This document shows positions 26,966 through 39,483 of a stretch of DNA of 64,000 bases, piece after piece. Source of the DNA: Trichuris trichiura (lineage: Eukaryota > Nematoda > Enoplea > Trichinellida > Trichuridae). Location: contig JBAJFE010000005.1 of assembly GCA_037903355.1 (NCBI GenBank), forward strand, positions 4,278,001 to 4,342,000. The letters run 5' to 3'. Position numbers and translations under genes: made by a program. How positions within the stretch are numbered: the stretch's first letter is position 1; every line of letters starts with the position of its first letter. The notes below the pieces were generated by a model. It was not told the DNA's origin and did no database searches. It saw only the letters and a program-made list of their open reading frames with translations.

Positions 26966-28314
26966 ATGGCGCTTAATCCAACGAGGGTTTATCGTCGAGT
27001 ATTAGCAATGGATGGAAGGAACAAGCAGACACCGCACTTTGGCATAATAACTTTCGGCAGCTTGTGGCAATTCTACAGTCGTTGCAAAGCAGAAATCTAT
27101 GAAATGGGCAACTCTTCTTCGCGCCGATGGAAGCGGCAAAAAGGCAAACAACGTGAAAATGCCCAAATAGACGGAAGAACAATAAAAATTGACGATGGAG
27201 CGGAATTGTTCGAAGAAAACTTGTATGCTCGTCAAGATCGAATTCCGATGGATAAAGCTGAAGCTGGCAGCACTCTGGCAGCGTGCGAGCAACGCAGAAG
27301 CGTTAGCAGTTTAGTCCATGTTCCAATGGCAACAAATTTTTCATCAACATTGAACAGAGACAAGAAACGTTGCTTCAGCGAAACTAACGTTCTGCTCAAA
27401 GGCGTACTCCGCAAGGAACCGTTTCTTCGCAACGCCGACTCCAAAATACCTATTGGAAATTGTGATCGATTCAACACATTCAAACAACCACCAACGTCAT
27501 CTAGCCTTTGGGAAAGCTTAAGCGCAGGTAAATCTCCAAAAGCTATTCTTTTTTTGAATATTCTTTTCTTCAGTAAATGACTACGAATCGAAGTTGCCTT
27601 TAGCATTGTGCTCAGCCGAGTTGGACAGACTCTATCAGGTATACAATCTTCCAATGTTTGTGCGCAGAAATGTTTCCCATCAATATTAAAGGGTCTAAAG
27701 CGCGAAGAACAGCTGATGAGCGAAATACGGCTATTAAAGCTCCAAAAGATCATGTTGAAAAACCGGCTCGACTCAATGGAACATGATCGTGAAACGCTTA
27801 AAATAAAGGTATACTATAACGTTGGAGGGATTTGTTCATTGACTATAACGCTGCAAAGCCCACGCTGTTTAGTGTCAAGCATTGGAACTGCAATTAAGTC
27901 AAAAGGATCGCAGCGCAAGTACGCCATCATTGCTCAATCCAAGGTCACCAATAATTCGCAAGTTCAACGACCAAAATGCCAACGGAAATTATCAAAGAAA
28001 TTTAGCAAGTCCCTCCATGTATTGTACAGTATCTTCAGCAATTACAATATTTGCAGGACAGTTCACTGTGGTTAAGCGACAGAAGAGTTAACCGACCGTA
28101 TTCCAGACCTCAGGTTACATTCAACCTCACGCCGGATACTATACAGTATTCCAGTAATGATGACCCGCTGGACTCGTTTGACATACTGTGTCAAAAGCTT
28201 AAATCGGAAATCAACGTTCTTGAAAATCAATTGAACCATGTGAATCGCAGGGTGGAGTCGCCCATTTCCAATCGTTCATCCTTATGGTCAACCAAACGTC
28301 CTGTCCGGCGTTGA
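26966..28314 (+). CDS. unrecognised coiled-coil protein, 5 exons
   Basis: I do not recognise the family. Model: 26966-27527, 27574-27638, 27692-27808, 27873-28004, 28039-28314, giving 383 residues in phase. A start at 27104 would give 337 residues beginning MGNSSSRRW, a classic N-myristoylation context, but an out-of-frame ATG lies only 4 bases before it, so the start is open. The N-terminal third is basic and Ser-rich. Exons 2-4 encode a heptad-like stretch (LKREEQLMSEIRLLKLQKIM, then LKIKCQALELQLSQ), and exon 5 holds a second coil (LCQKLKSEINVLENQLNHVN) and ends in a basic tail. The last intron, 28005-28038, is only 34 bp and uses a GC donor (GCAAGT), which is the only donor keeping phase. 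It may be a membrane-attached scaffold, but that is inference. It is divergent from V-ATPase C and ends 135 bp from the convergent UBL4-like gene. Confidence 0.65.
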
Positions 28315-28449
28315 CGGATAAATGTTCAGCATTTTTTGTGCGTAAATGAATTTCGAAATAACGCACCAAACGGATTATGCCTGTTTAATGAGCACAGTTT
28401 ACTCAAATTTGTTACCATTGAACTACCACTGCATCAAGGTACGTCAAGG

Positions 28450-29069
28450 TTAAGAAGAGCTCGAAGAACCGGCCGAAGATTCCGAAGAAAGGCACTTCTG
28501 CTTCGCGTAACGTTCGATTTCGTCCAAACTTAGAGAATCAATAAAGTCGCAAATGTACTAAACGAAAGTAATTAGAACGGCATTCAGGGCACTTGCATAG
28601 ACGCATTGAATTTACATTAACGCAATGCTCCGTTATTAGCATACTCTTTTTGTCGTCGGGCAAAGAGTTACTCAGAAACTTGTGCAGCCGAGATGTAAAA
28701 TCAAAGTGAGTATGGGTTTTAAGCAGCAAAAGATGGACGAGGCAGCCGTCTTTTAGATTTTCTGACGTCAAACTTTTCTCGTCTGCAAATAAACAAGCAA
28801 GCATCCAATGGCGCCCGGATCTTGTAGGAAAAATAAAAGACGCTCGCACTTACTATCCAGAGTCTTTCCGTTAAAAATTAAGCTTTGCTCGTCGACGGGA
28901 ACAAACAATTGGTGCGACAATTTTTCCTTAATCACGCAAATTCGATCCGAATCGTTCACCTAATGCCGAGGTTAATGCTAATAACTCGAAAAAGCAACAA
29001 ATTTACCAGAACGGTCAAAGGGTTCTTTCCAACGCCCAATACCTTCACGTGAATAACGATGGCCGGCAT
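28450..29069 (-). CDS. ubl4: UBL4/Get5-like ubiquitin-like protein, 4 exons
   Basis: UBL4A/Get5 works with Get4 and BAG6 (or SGTA) to hand tail-anchored membrane proteins to the GET/TRC40 pathway in the cytosol. Exons (minus): 29007-29069, 28854-28959, 28616-28782, 28450-28557, giving 147 residues in phase (human UBL4A 157). Residues 1-77 form a ubiquitin-like fold: KVLGVGKNPLTVLV, IKEKLSHQLFVPVDEQSLIF, NGKTLD, LKDGCLVHLLL. The C-terminal part (LHKFLSNSLPDDKK, then FIDSLSLDEIERYAKQ) matches the Tugs dimerisation helix of UBL4A (SLSRLTLDDIERLASRF). A Ser-rich tail follows. No diglycine end, so it is not a conjugated modifier. The Tugs match supports UBL4 over other ubiquitin-like proteins. Confidence 0.75.
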
Positions 29070-29971
29070 ATCAACCCAACTCACTCTAAAACAAGTCGAA
29101 ACGGCCGCTGTCAAGAACTCGCACTCAGGGGACCAATTACTGAAACAAAGTTTCCGAAATGAACGTCGAATATACTAAACAAAAGTTAACCGCTATGTCT
29201 CCACCGCCATTGTGCTGGATTATCTTAACAAAACATGATCAACAAAAAAAATTACAGTAAACGGTTAATGATATTCAGGAACTTTCATTACGACCTATTG
29301 CTCTGCAACTATTAGCGCGATTAATCATTTGTTTGGCTCTAAAAAAAGAATTTAACGAGTTGGGAAGGAATTAATGAGTAGTTGACGGTAACGTTACGTG
29401 TATGTAAAAATTAAAATGGAGTTTTTTGGTTATCCTGCGTAAAATGTCGCCAGCTTTGCTACCCAGCGACAGTGCTGAAAGTGTTTCTACCAAGAACTAT
29501 CGTTTATTATTTACCGCATCTACTTGTCGACTTAAATGGAACATTTGGAAAGTCTTGTTTCTAACAGCTCCGCAACAGAAAAATTGAAAAGTTTGAGCAT
29601 TCCTGAATTTTCCCGCCAATAAAACAAATTTTGCTGCTTATAAAAATTTGGAGTTCTCAAATGTAGTAACTTGTAATAGTTTGGCAGTCTCAGGAAAGCT
29701 TTCCGCAACGATAGCCAATGTTAACTGCAGTTTTAGGAGCAAAGATGTTGTTTAACTAAAACATAAGTTTAAATTATTGTTTACTTAACCTGCCACTATT
29801 ATTTATTCATTTTTTGCCTTAAAAGGATAAGGTTAAATGGGTAAGCTACATCATATTGCCTTAACCTGCTTAGTTTGCGGTACTGTAAAACAGAAAGTCG
29901 TACTACCTTCGCCCTTTGGCTGAAAACGTGAGACGTTAAATGTTTGAAATTTTCCTCCTCAATCAGCAGCC

Positions 29972-31077
29972 ATGAAGCCACTTGTTCTTCGTTCGCACGA
30001 ACGCCCTATCACGAAAGTAAAGTACAACCGCGAAGGCGACTTGCTATTTTCATGCTCGAAAGATAGTACTCCTATTGCGTGGTTCCCCGATAGCGGGGAA
30101 ATTCTTGGTTTTTATAAGGTGGGTAGTTTGTTATGTTTTTACGATGATTCGAAGGTAATCGAGGACCTTATTTAGGGTCACAATGGCGTTGTATGGAGCA
30201 TAGACGTAAGTTGGGATACAAAGTTGCTAGTTACCGGTGGTGGCGACAATCGTTGTTTTCTTTGGAACGTGGAAGATGGGAAGATCTTGCAGCAGCTCGA
30301 TTCGCCAACCGGTGTGCGAACAGTTGGTATCTCATTTAGCGGTAATCTGTTCTTTGTTGGCAACGATTCCGGTACAAGCAACTCGGCTACGTTAAAAATA
30401 TTTGACATACGCGATAGACTAACTGGTGTTGGTCTGGCGCAAGGAAAGCCTTCCTTGTGCTACGATATGGAAACAAAAATGTCTTGCGGGTTGTGGGCTC
30501 GATATGACGACGTCATTGTGACAGGTAAACATTTTTATTTTATTAATTATCAGTTTTGTTAGAAATTGCTAAGGGTTATTTTTGAGGATCCGACAAAGGT
30601 GATGTTGTAATGTTTGACTTGAGAATGGATGGTGGGCCATCGCAAAGTGTTAAGGAACATAAACGAGAAGTTATGGACCTTTGTATGACCAAAGACCAAG
30701 CATTCATAGCTTCCGCTTCGAAAGATTGTTCAGCCAAACTTTTTGACGCCCGAACTTTAACGGTGCTGAAAACTTACAAAGCGGAAAAACCAGTCAATTC
30801 GGTTGCCATTTCTCCAATTAGAGACCATGTCGTTCTTGGAGGTGGTTTGGAGGCAATGAGCGTTACCACTACGGACACTCGGCAAGGTCAATTCGAATCG
30901 AAATTCTATCACATGATTTTCGAGGACGAGTTTGCTCGTTTGCCTGGCCATTTCGGACCTATCAATAGTATGGCCTTTCATCCGAGCGGCTGCATTCTGG
31001 CAACTGGCGGAGAAGACGGCAACATTCGTATTAACGAACTTGAAGTCGAATACTTTGATTTTGACTTCGACTATTGA
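29972..31077 (+). CDS. eif-3.I: Eukaryotic translation initiation factor 3 subunit I, 3 exons
   Basis: A WD40 subunit of eIF3, which organises the 43S pre-initiation complex on the ribosome. Exons 29972-30118, 30176-30524 and 30587-31077 give 328 residues (family about 325). Seen: [20 protein letters not shown] at the start, [20 protein letters not shown] across the first junction, [37 protein letters not shown], and the diagnostic end [24 protein letters not shown], then EYFDFDFDY. An acceptor-like tcaatcag lies just before the ATG. An AATAAA sits 10 bases after the stop, so the 3' UTR is very short. It is divergent from the UBL4-like gene. Confidence 0.97.
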
Positions 31078-31087
31078 TACCAACGCA

Positions 31088-31093
31088 AATAAA
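31088..31093 (+). terminator. poly(A) signal of eIF3i
   Basis: AATAAA beginning 11 bases after the last base of the stop codon, on the same strand as eIF3i. Confidence 0.75.
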
Positions 31094-32594
31094 TTTTAAA
31101 ATTCACGATTGCGCCTTTTGCTTGCGTAAAACTTTGTTTCAACTATATCAAAATTAGTTTATGCGTAATAGTCGTATTCTGTTCTGAGTGACAAACGTTT
31201 TTAGCGAAACGTTTTGTAATAATTACAGTAACCCAATTGCCCAGCAAGCAGTAACGTATCATCACTTAAAATGTCGCTATGAAAATTGCATAGCACGATG
31301 AGTCAACTATTGTTCGAGGTTTAGTGTAGCAAAATGCTGAGGTAACGGGAACGTTCGTTCTTTTGTTTCTGGTAGTCGCGAGATTAAGACGATTTTAGTC
31401 ACTGAAATACATTTAAATTTGCAAAAACATTTTCATGTTCACAGTCGTACTGTCAGCTAACTTCAAATTTTTTAGCAAATTCGGTGAAGTTCTTCCAAAT
31501 CGCGTGATGTTAGTTAAGAAATAATTAAATTACGAGTGTAACTGAGAAGTCAACTCACCGACTGACTGAAAAACAAAGTTTTAATTTTAAATGACTTTTT
31601 TATACAGAAAAACTTAGAAAAAACGTTTTGAGAAAAATATTTTAGCTTTATATTGGCAAAATTTTGCATTAAAAGCCAGGTAAACTGAAAAAATAAGGCA
31701 GTCTCGGGGCAAAAGAACCATCAGAAAAAATTACATAAACGTAGCGCTTTCTTTTTGTATTTTATCGACGCAATCCAGTTAGTGGACCACTCAGAGTACA
31801 GCGTTGTAAATTGCAATAGCGATATCTCTAAATACGGTTTGAAAACACGGAAAGCGTAAGTGGGTAGTTAATGATGTTCAGGTTCAGTAGTACCCCTGCG
31901 AATCATTGCAAGAATGGTTTGCCGAAATAATTTGAAAATCTGTTTGACCGTCACTGAAATTATTCTCCTCTCGAATTTTATGAACATCTGTTTGTCCTTT
32001 TAACTTGCCATGAATAGAAAATTGCAGTTTTTCTCTCAGTTTAAGCGCGTCTGCGAAAGGTCTAATCTTCTTATTTTTATTTTGTGTGAAAATAACGGCA
32101 ATTTTTGATATCAGCACATTCAATTAATTACTCGCAAAATAAATGGCGTACTGAACCTTAAAACTTCGTTAGACAGTTTCTTGCTTACGCTGGCACGGAA
32201 GAAGTGATCACGCGCAGCTCCGTGTTTTTTTGTGCTTAATAAATGGCTTTCCCTAAGTCAGCAGTGTAAAGCACCGTTTAATAGTAAGAAATTGTTTCCG
32301 ATTTCCGATTCTGACATGGCAGTCGCTTGGAAATATTTGCTTTGGTAAGTTGGCTATTTTTAAAAAACGATAGTAACTGAACGACATTGAGCAAACAATT
32401 AAAAGCTCCGTTAGCTCTTAGTTGTGTTTCAAAGGCAGACAGGCAACTACTACGCTACTTAGGGTAGGAGAGGGGGAAAAGTGGCATAAATGGCCACGGC
32501 AGTTTGTCATTATGTTACATTTATTGAACGAAAGCCAATACATGTTGTTAGAAAAAGGAATGGAAGAAAGATTGGAGTTACCCACCATTTAAGA

Positions 32595-32765
32595 AATGCA
32601 GGTTCCTTTCTGTTAAGCATGTGGTCATCCTGTTCTGCCCTTACTGGCAGGCGCGCCAAGTATCCTATTCTGCTCTTAGTTAACCCTAAATCAGAATGAA
32701 AGCTTTAAGTTTATGTTTAGGCTTAGGGAAGGGCAGAACAGGATGGGCGGCAAAGTTACAGTAAG
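32595..32765. repeat. foldback (MITE-like) repeat, copy 2
   Basis: A perfect 17-bp inverted repeat: catcctgttctgccctt at 32626-32642 pairs with 32729-32745, with 86 bases between. A second left-arm copy (tattctgctctta) starts near 32660, so the right arm can pair with either. Layout and sequence match copy 1 at 14620-14795. No ORF. Confidence 0.7.
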
Positions 32766-35700
32766 GCGCATAACCGACAGTGACCAAAGCTTGTTTTCGG
32801 ATGAAAAAATAGAACGCTACGCTGCGTTTTGAAAACAAACGTGGATTGTGTACTAACTTTCAAGTCAACCAAATAGTTTTGGAATTATTCGCTTGGCGCT
32901 ACGCTTGGGTCAGTGGACGCAAAATTATATGCACTTGGCCAGCTACAATGGAGAGCGGAAAAGCCATTTTTACAATCCAACAGCGGGGCAAAAAGGTTTG
33001 CCGCTTCGCAGGAAATCACCATTGCCATTTGGAATTTTTTTCAACTAAAAACTGAGCACGTTTCTCGCTGTTTGTTCGTTGAATAACAAAAGAATAAAAA
33101 ACAAGCGGCACCAAGCTCTACTAGCCATCTAAAGCAACAATGCGTCTACGGCCTTGTCGACCCCCTCGTTAACAACAATAAAAAATCATTGAGACAGGTT
33201 TCAAAAACAAGAAAAGAATGCGACAAAGTGACAATCACCGCGCAGACTGGTCACTGTGTGAATGGAGAAAAAGATCCCGAATTGCCATTGTCACATCTTA
33301 GACGGTCGCTTCTGGTTTGCCGTAAGCGTTTAAGGCGAACAAACGGCGCGCGGCAATGCATTCCGCCTTGAAATAAACACCGTCGTACAACAATCCTTTG
33401 AAGGCCCAAAGACTGCCTTGATTCGTCACCTTCAAAGTTGGTATTTCCGTTTAGACTTTGAAAAACGCGCCGATGAAACAAACAAGGCCAAAGGGGCGCC
33501 AACTATTGCAAAAAGAAAAGTGCGGCAACGCCTTTAGGCAACAAATGACGCTTACTTCGTCCGTCCCGTAAACAAGTTTGCTAACAATGCATTTTATTCT
33601 GAAGAACTAACAAAAACATATTCAAATGCTTCGATTAATCACTACGCAAACTTTTCAACACAAGTAAGCTTTCCCAGCACGCAAAAAGGGAAGCATTAGT
33701 TTCCGTAGCCTTATATTATTATTATATACTTTTTGTGAAACTGAAGTTTGAATTCTATTGTGCTAATCTCTTGTCGTTTGATCGATAAAAATAAAGCAGC
33801 TCTACATTTACACTCTTTCATTCAAAATGAGATACCGAATTTTTTGAATGTGCAATTTATTAGCTCACGACAAGATATTTTGGATGAAGCCTACAGGAAT
33901 TAGTACTTGATTATCTTTTATAATAGCAACTCATTACAGCGGTAGTAGTTGACTGTAGAAATATAATTTCTGACTTGCTGGCGTGTATTTTCAAAAATGA
34001 AATTATCAAGAATTTTCTCCTTCGCTAAACGACTTAGCAACGAGCGAAGTAACTGACAAGACAACACTATCGTGTTTACTGTAGTTGCGGTTGACAAATA
34101 AAAACATTGTTGCAACAACTGCGTTTTGTCCTCTTTCGAAACGACGCCGACGATAACGAGCAGAGACCGACAGACGTTTGACATTATCTCGTACGCAATC
34201 GAAGAAAATAGAAAAGAAGCATCGCGTCGCCAGTTGTTAACTATTGACCGGCCGAAAAGACGCAACGAGCGCAAGTTGTCGAAACAAGTTTTCAACGAGA
34301 CGTATTCGCTCTTTTGACGGAAATGAATTTCGGCGGCGAAACAGGCGAATCTACTTAATTTTCTTCAACTCGTCATCCATCGTCGACTTTGCCCGTTGCC
34401 TAAAAAGCGTACTTTCGCACGCCTTTTCGTCTGCACCGTTAAACGTTCCGCTAATCGTTCAATTTCGACCGCATTGTTTCAACCGCCTATGCGCGGCTTG
34501 CCGAAGCGTGCAAAATCGCTTTTGCGATTGTAAATTTAAAAATCAAAACTGCACCGGTTGGTCAAAAATGAAATTTACGTCAACGCAACGCGGCGGGAAC
34601 GTATTGGCGTGACGTCACAGCAACTAACAATTCCCACTCAGTCGTTAAATGTGTTCAGGTTCATAAATTGTTCCTTTGCAAAGCATCCAAGCGAACGCCT
34701 TTTTTTGTTGCAGTCGGAAAAGGGGTGGCACTTTGTCGGTAAAATCGACGGGATTGCGCACCAACAAGCAATAAAGCGAGTAAAAAAACTCACCTGGCAG
34801 ACTTTGTTAAAGAATGCACAAACTGCTGCTTATGCCGAAATCTTAAGCAAAAAAAAAATCGATTACGCGAAATGCTGTCGGCTGAATAGGATGTCGAAAA
34901 AAAATATTTGAACCAACCCTATCCAGTCAGTTTGACAATTTGAAAGAGATGAAGCATTGCGTTAGCGCGGAATTCTAAAATTGCTCATTCGTTACAAGTT
35001 GGAACGCGCTAGCAGACATCAGCAAGCAATAAACAGAACCTGCTCACTTCGACTTGTTTAGCTGACGTTGCAAACGCAGCAATTGCCCAACTGTAAACAA
35101 CGCAGTTCGATAACTACTAAGTCGTCGTTTCGAACTTCACTTATTCCGTACAATGCTATCACCTATTTCTTCTGCTTTCTCTTAAGAGAAGCAGGCGTTT
35201 AAAAAAACCTTGCAAATTTTATGCGTTCAAAGGAGACGACTTCTGGAGTGCCGACAGAAAAAAAGTTGAAAAAGGTCTTCGTCGATGAGTAGCGCTATTA
35301 ACACCCGGCTGGGTGCGCGGCTGACCAACCGGTTGCGCGTACAGGATTGGGAGAAAAATGAGAAAAAGCTTTTCGCGTAGAAAACGGTTACCAAACCTGA
35401 AAATACTTAACACCGGACCCGCAATAGGATGGAGAAAGAGCGACGGCCGGTCCTTTCTTGGTAAAGCGTCACAATTTCGAACATCAATGGAGGTCGTCGC
35501 CTGTCAAACGCTGCCAACTCCGGAGACGTAACACCGGCGCGGTCGGCACTTTGTCAACAAACTTGTCAGAACCACCTGCAGCCCCAATTTCGCCCACAGA
35601 GCGAGCAGGCGCGCGCGCACACACACGCAGTAAGTTGAGCGTGAACGCCTTAAAAGGAAGACAGACGTCTTCCAGAGCCAAAATTGGCGCAAACGCATCT

Positions 35701-36237
35701 AAACCAGCAGTATCGCTCCGTCTGTTCATTTTGGTAAAACTTGTAAACCTTTTAAATGCGAAAAAAAGAGGCGGCAGAGACGGTGGAGCCGACAACGAAA
35801 ACAAGAAGAAAATGAGCCCGCACTCGTGAACGTTCGATCGCTGCGTGTATGCATGCGTACGGGCAAAGCTTTGACCGAACAAGAAAATGAATGGTACACG
35901 AAAAGAGATATGCCATTTAAAGAAGACAAACAAGACCCGAATTGAACAAATAGCATTTGAAGAGAAAATAAATTTTAACAAACGCAAATATTGTATATTA
36001 ATATTATTATTATTACTATTATTTCTACATATCCAATTTAAGAGGAAAGAAAAACGCCTTTTATGGTATACCGAACGGGGCGCAGGGCAATGACGCTTCT
36101 ATATTGTCATCGCCTACCTGTGTTGGAACGAAAATTTTGGGAAGCCTCTTGGCCAATGGGAAAAGAAAGTAGCCAAAGCTTTTGAGAACACGTGATGAGA
36201 GACGTACTAGAAGTGGCAGTCGCAACCATTGGCGCCA

Positions 36238-36270
36238 ATATATATATATGTATATATACGTATGTATATG
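36238..36270. repeat. TA-rich microsatellite
   Basis: Alternating tatatatatg/tatatatacg units just outside the FoxP 3' end, read directly from the sequence. Confidence 0.8.
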
Positions 36271-36300
36271 CCGCTTCTTCCGCTTTCTGTTGGTCACCGG

Positions 36301-39300
36301 TTATTGCACACTGCCTTGCTGCTGCTCGTTTGCGTTCAATGCCGATTCCATCATCAGTCCGGGCCGATCAACCTCCTCTTCTTCTTCTTCTTCGTCGACA
36401 ACTTCGTTTTTGATCGTCATTTCCGCTCTTTCTGACGTCATTTCGTCTTCCTGCTCCTCGGCGGCATCGTCGTATGGCGAATCGCTGTCCGCCGCTTTTG
36501 TTAGTTCCATGGCTGACGGTGAGGCTCTCTCTCCGGCACACCAAAAGCGCAGGGACAGACGTTGATTGCGCCTTTTGTAGAATTCCGCCTCGTCGACCGA
36601 CCAAAAAGCGCCTTTGACATTTTCTACCCGAATGAAGCATTTGTGCAAACTCAAATTATGCCTCACCGCATTCTGCAATAAATAGACAGACTGGCCGCGA
36701 TGTTTCTGCAAAGAAAAAAAAGAAGAAAAGCTCCAACCTTCCAAGTAGCCGCGTTGCGACGAAAATAGGCAAACGTGTCCTGAAACCAGTTGTATATTTC
36801 GTTCAGCGTCAACTGGCGATCGCGCGATTCCAAGATTGCCTGAAAAAAAAACAATACGGCCGCGTAAACAACAAAATAAAAATATTCGGCGCGTCAACAA
36901 CTGAAGGTCGTCAAAGCAACAGCAGCCGCGCGCGCGCTCGAAAACGACGGACATTAGCCACTCTTGTTCAAAGGATGCCGACATATCAAAGGAGAGAACA
37001 AAAAACCGGACGCCCCGCCGTCAATTGACGAGAACGCTTGGCGCCAACACAACGCAAAACCGCTCCCTTTCTCCTTCTTATATTATGTTTTAAAATAAGT
37101 CGGATAGATAGGGTTAATAATTTGCATACCTGGCGAATCAATGTCGCATACGTATAGGGCGGTCGAACGTCGTGCGTTGAATAAAATTGACGATTGCGAC
37201 TTAGGTCAACGGTGATTGACAGCATGCTTTTGTCAGCCAGTCGCCTACGGGACGAAGGAACCATCGAAATAGGCGACGACGGTACGTCGGCTGAGTTGGG
37301 TTCCAAAGTTGGTGGAATAAGCGGCGAAGTGGCAAAGGAAACGCTGGCCATGGTTGGCGACGACAATAACGATTTGACATTAGCCACCGACGAGGACGAA
37401 GACGAAGCCGACGACGATGATGATGTCTGTGAATGGCATTGCACCGACCGCGCCGTCTTGTCCATTATTTCGCTTTGCGTGAGGTCGGCCGTTGTTGACG
37501 CACCGGCGGACAGACGGTCCACGCCGGCGACCTTGAAAAAAAATTTTTTTTTTTAAATTGCATAAAGCTAGGGTCGCTGCTTTACCAATGGTTCCTGAGC
37601 TGGCAAGCCATTGTTGCCCGAAAAAGTCGACGATGCCACCGGCTCGGACGACGACTGCTTCATTTGCAAATGTTGCAGCATCGCGTGTAGCCGATATCGC
37701 TCTTTGTTCAACTGTGAGTCCAGTTGATCAACAACTTGCATTTGAACTCTGCATTGGGCAGCCGTACGATCGTCAAGTAAATGAGACGAATTGAGGTGTT
37801 GCACAAAGGCCAAATAAGTGCTACACTGCTTGTCGCAGGATGGCCAAGTGCATATACCATGCTGATAGAGAGGATGCGAGGCTGACGGTGAATCTTGTCC
37901 GCTACCCGACGATGATAGAGTAGCCTCACCGGGTATCGCGGATGCCGACGATGAAGACAACCATCCATTAGGTGTTGTTTTGGTCGGTGGCGTTGGTTGA
38001 AGCGCTCCTGTAGGCGATGTCGCATGGACATTCATAGCCAAGTATTGCCAAAGCCGTTGGACGTCCGTAGGCGACGACGACGAGGCGCCCGTTGTTCCGT
38101 GCTGCATCAAGTAATGCCTTTGCTGCAAGTGGATCTGCTGCATTAGCTGGTTCTGCTCCGCATTCAGCTGTTGCAATTGGAATTGCAGCTGTTGTTTGAA
38201 AGAGAAAAAAGGTTGATTAAACGTAAATTGCCGCAAACAAACGGTGCCGCGCCGGCCGGCCGGCTTCCTACCTGTCGAAACAACTTCTTATCCTTGCACT
38301 GGGACATCGGCTGGGTGATCTGCGATTGGTGGACCAAATTGAGCTGCAGACGTTCTTGCAGAGCGGCCAGCTGACTGCGCATGAGGTCGCCAAGCTGAAA
38401 GAAAGTCAAAATTCAAAACTGGCGCCTCTCTACTCGTCGGTGGGTAACGTTTCAAAAAAGTGAAACATGCTAAAAACTACCGCTTCCAATGGATCAACGT
38501 CAAAGCAAAGGAAGAAGCTTAAAGTTGGCCATATGCGTTGGCTTAGGTTAGAAATAGAGAGAGGAACAGCAGATTAATGGCTGACATGAGGTCAGACAAT
38601 ATGGAAGAAAGAAAATAGGCGACAATTGATCGACAGTCGATCATCTCGACGTTATATCATAAATGTGTTGTCACAGAGTGTTCGTCATACTTGCTGCTGT
38701 TGGAAAAAGAAGTTTTGCTGCTGCTGATGCTGCTGCATTAACTGTTGCAGCTGCGACTGCTGAAGACTGGCAGCGGCGGCGGCGGCAGCAGCAGCGGCCG
38801 CTGTCAGCGCCGGAGTGGCAGCAAAGATCGGCGGCGCTGATGAGGAGGATGTCGACGGGGGCAAAACGGCGCTTGTACCACCAACGGCCGTGGATGTGGA
38901 TGAGGCGGAAGACGACTTTCGACTATTGCTGCCGCCGGTTGCATTGACAATACTGCCAGCCGAGGCATCGCCAGCCGACGGACTCAAAGTGGGCGTGGTC
39001 CGAGACGCCGCCAACGCAGTCGTTGTTGTTGATGCGCCGGCAAAGCACTCGCGGATAAGCTCGTCGGCCACACACTGATAATCCTTTTGGGCACCGTCGG
39101 CCAAGTCGGCCGTTTGGGCGCTCAGGAATGGCCCCGTGACGGTTGAACTTGTCGAAACAGCGGCGGCGCTCGTGCCTTCCTGCCAAGGAGAATTTTTGTG
39201 GCCCACTTCCCTTTGGCTTTGTTCGCAAAGCGCCTCTTTTGCGGCCTGCAACAAGAAGAAGCAACGTCAAGACGGCGGCGCGCGAGCGGCCTACGGTCGC

Positions 39301-39415
39301 TGCTGCTGTGCGCAAAAAAGTGAAATGTCGTCTCGAAGGCGACGTAATCTACCGGAAAAAGGGCGCTCTCTACTTGGTACAAGAGATGCGTTCGATCGTC
39401 CTTTCCGTCCGGCAT
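36301..39415 (-). CDS. foxp: FoxP-type forkhead transcription factor, 7 exons
   Basis: A nuclear DNA-binding repressor of the FOXP family. Exons (minus): 39374-39415 (start uncertain), 38691-39245, 38272-38394, 37586-38188, 37130-37531, 36738-36839, 36301-36672, in phase, 732 residues (human FOXP2 715). Order: Ser/Thr/Ala-rich and poly-Ala/poly-Gln N-terminus; a C2H2 zinc finger ([10 protein letters not shown] to HLNSSH); the adjoining leucine zipper ([27 protein letters not shown]) that FOXP proteins use to dimerise; a Ser-rich linker; the forkhead domain split over three exons ([12 protein letters not shown], then [19 protein letters not shown] and [11 protein letters not shown], then [20 protein letters not shown]); and an acidic C-terminus with a sumoylation-like IKNE. 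The 14-codon first exon is the nearest ATG with a phase-compatible donor. A second in-frame acceptor 33 bases upstream of the last exon could insert 11 residues in the forkhead domain. Confidence 0.92.
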
Positions 39416-39432
39416 TTTTCACCGACCAACTG

Positions 39433-39440
39433 GCAACAAC

Positions 39441-39476
<36 letters not shown>

Positions 39477-39480
39477 ACAA
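39433..39480. repeat. (AAC)n microsatellite upstream of the FoxP start
   Basis: A run of caacaacaac units with few interruptions, 18 bases upstream of the proposed FoxP ATG. On the FoxP strand it reads GTT repeats in the presumed 5' UTR or promoter. Confidence 0.85.
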
Positions 39481-39483
39481 TGA

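Larger units (their letters stand above)
31100..36300. other. gene-poor region between eIF3i and FoxP
   Basis: About 5.2 kb, AT-rich in the first half. Open frames are short. The longest, about 34.0-34.9 kb on either strand, carry no recognisable motif. It includes one foldback repeat copy and a TA microsatellite next to the FoxP 3' end. No supported gene was found. Confidence 0.45.

Noticed and set aside
33918..34295. 125-codon minus ORF
   Set aside because: Starts at TTG, with no recognisable motif. The best ATG leaves 88 codons with no support.
36301..36984. 227-codon FoxP ORF reading through two introns
   Set aside because: The forkhead domain order shows exon borders at 36672 and 36738-36839. 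The extra N-terminal residues are intronic.
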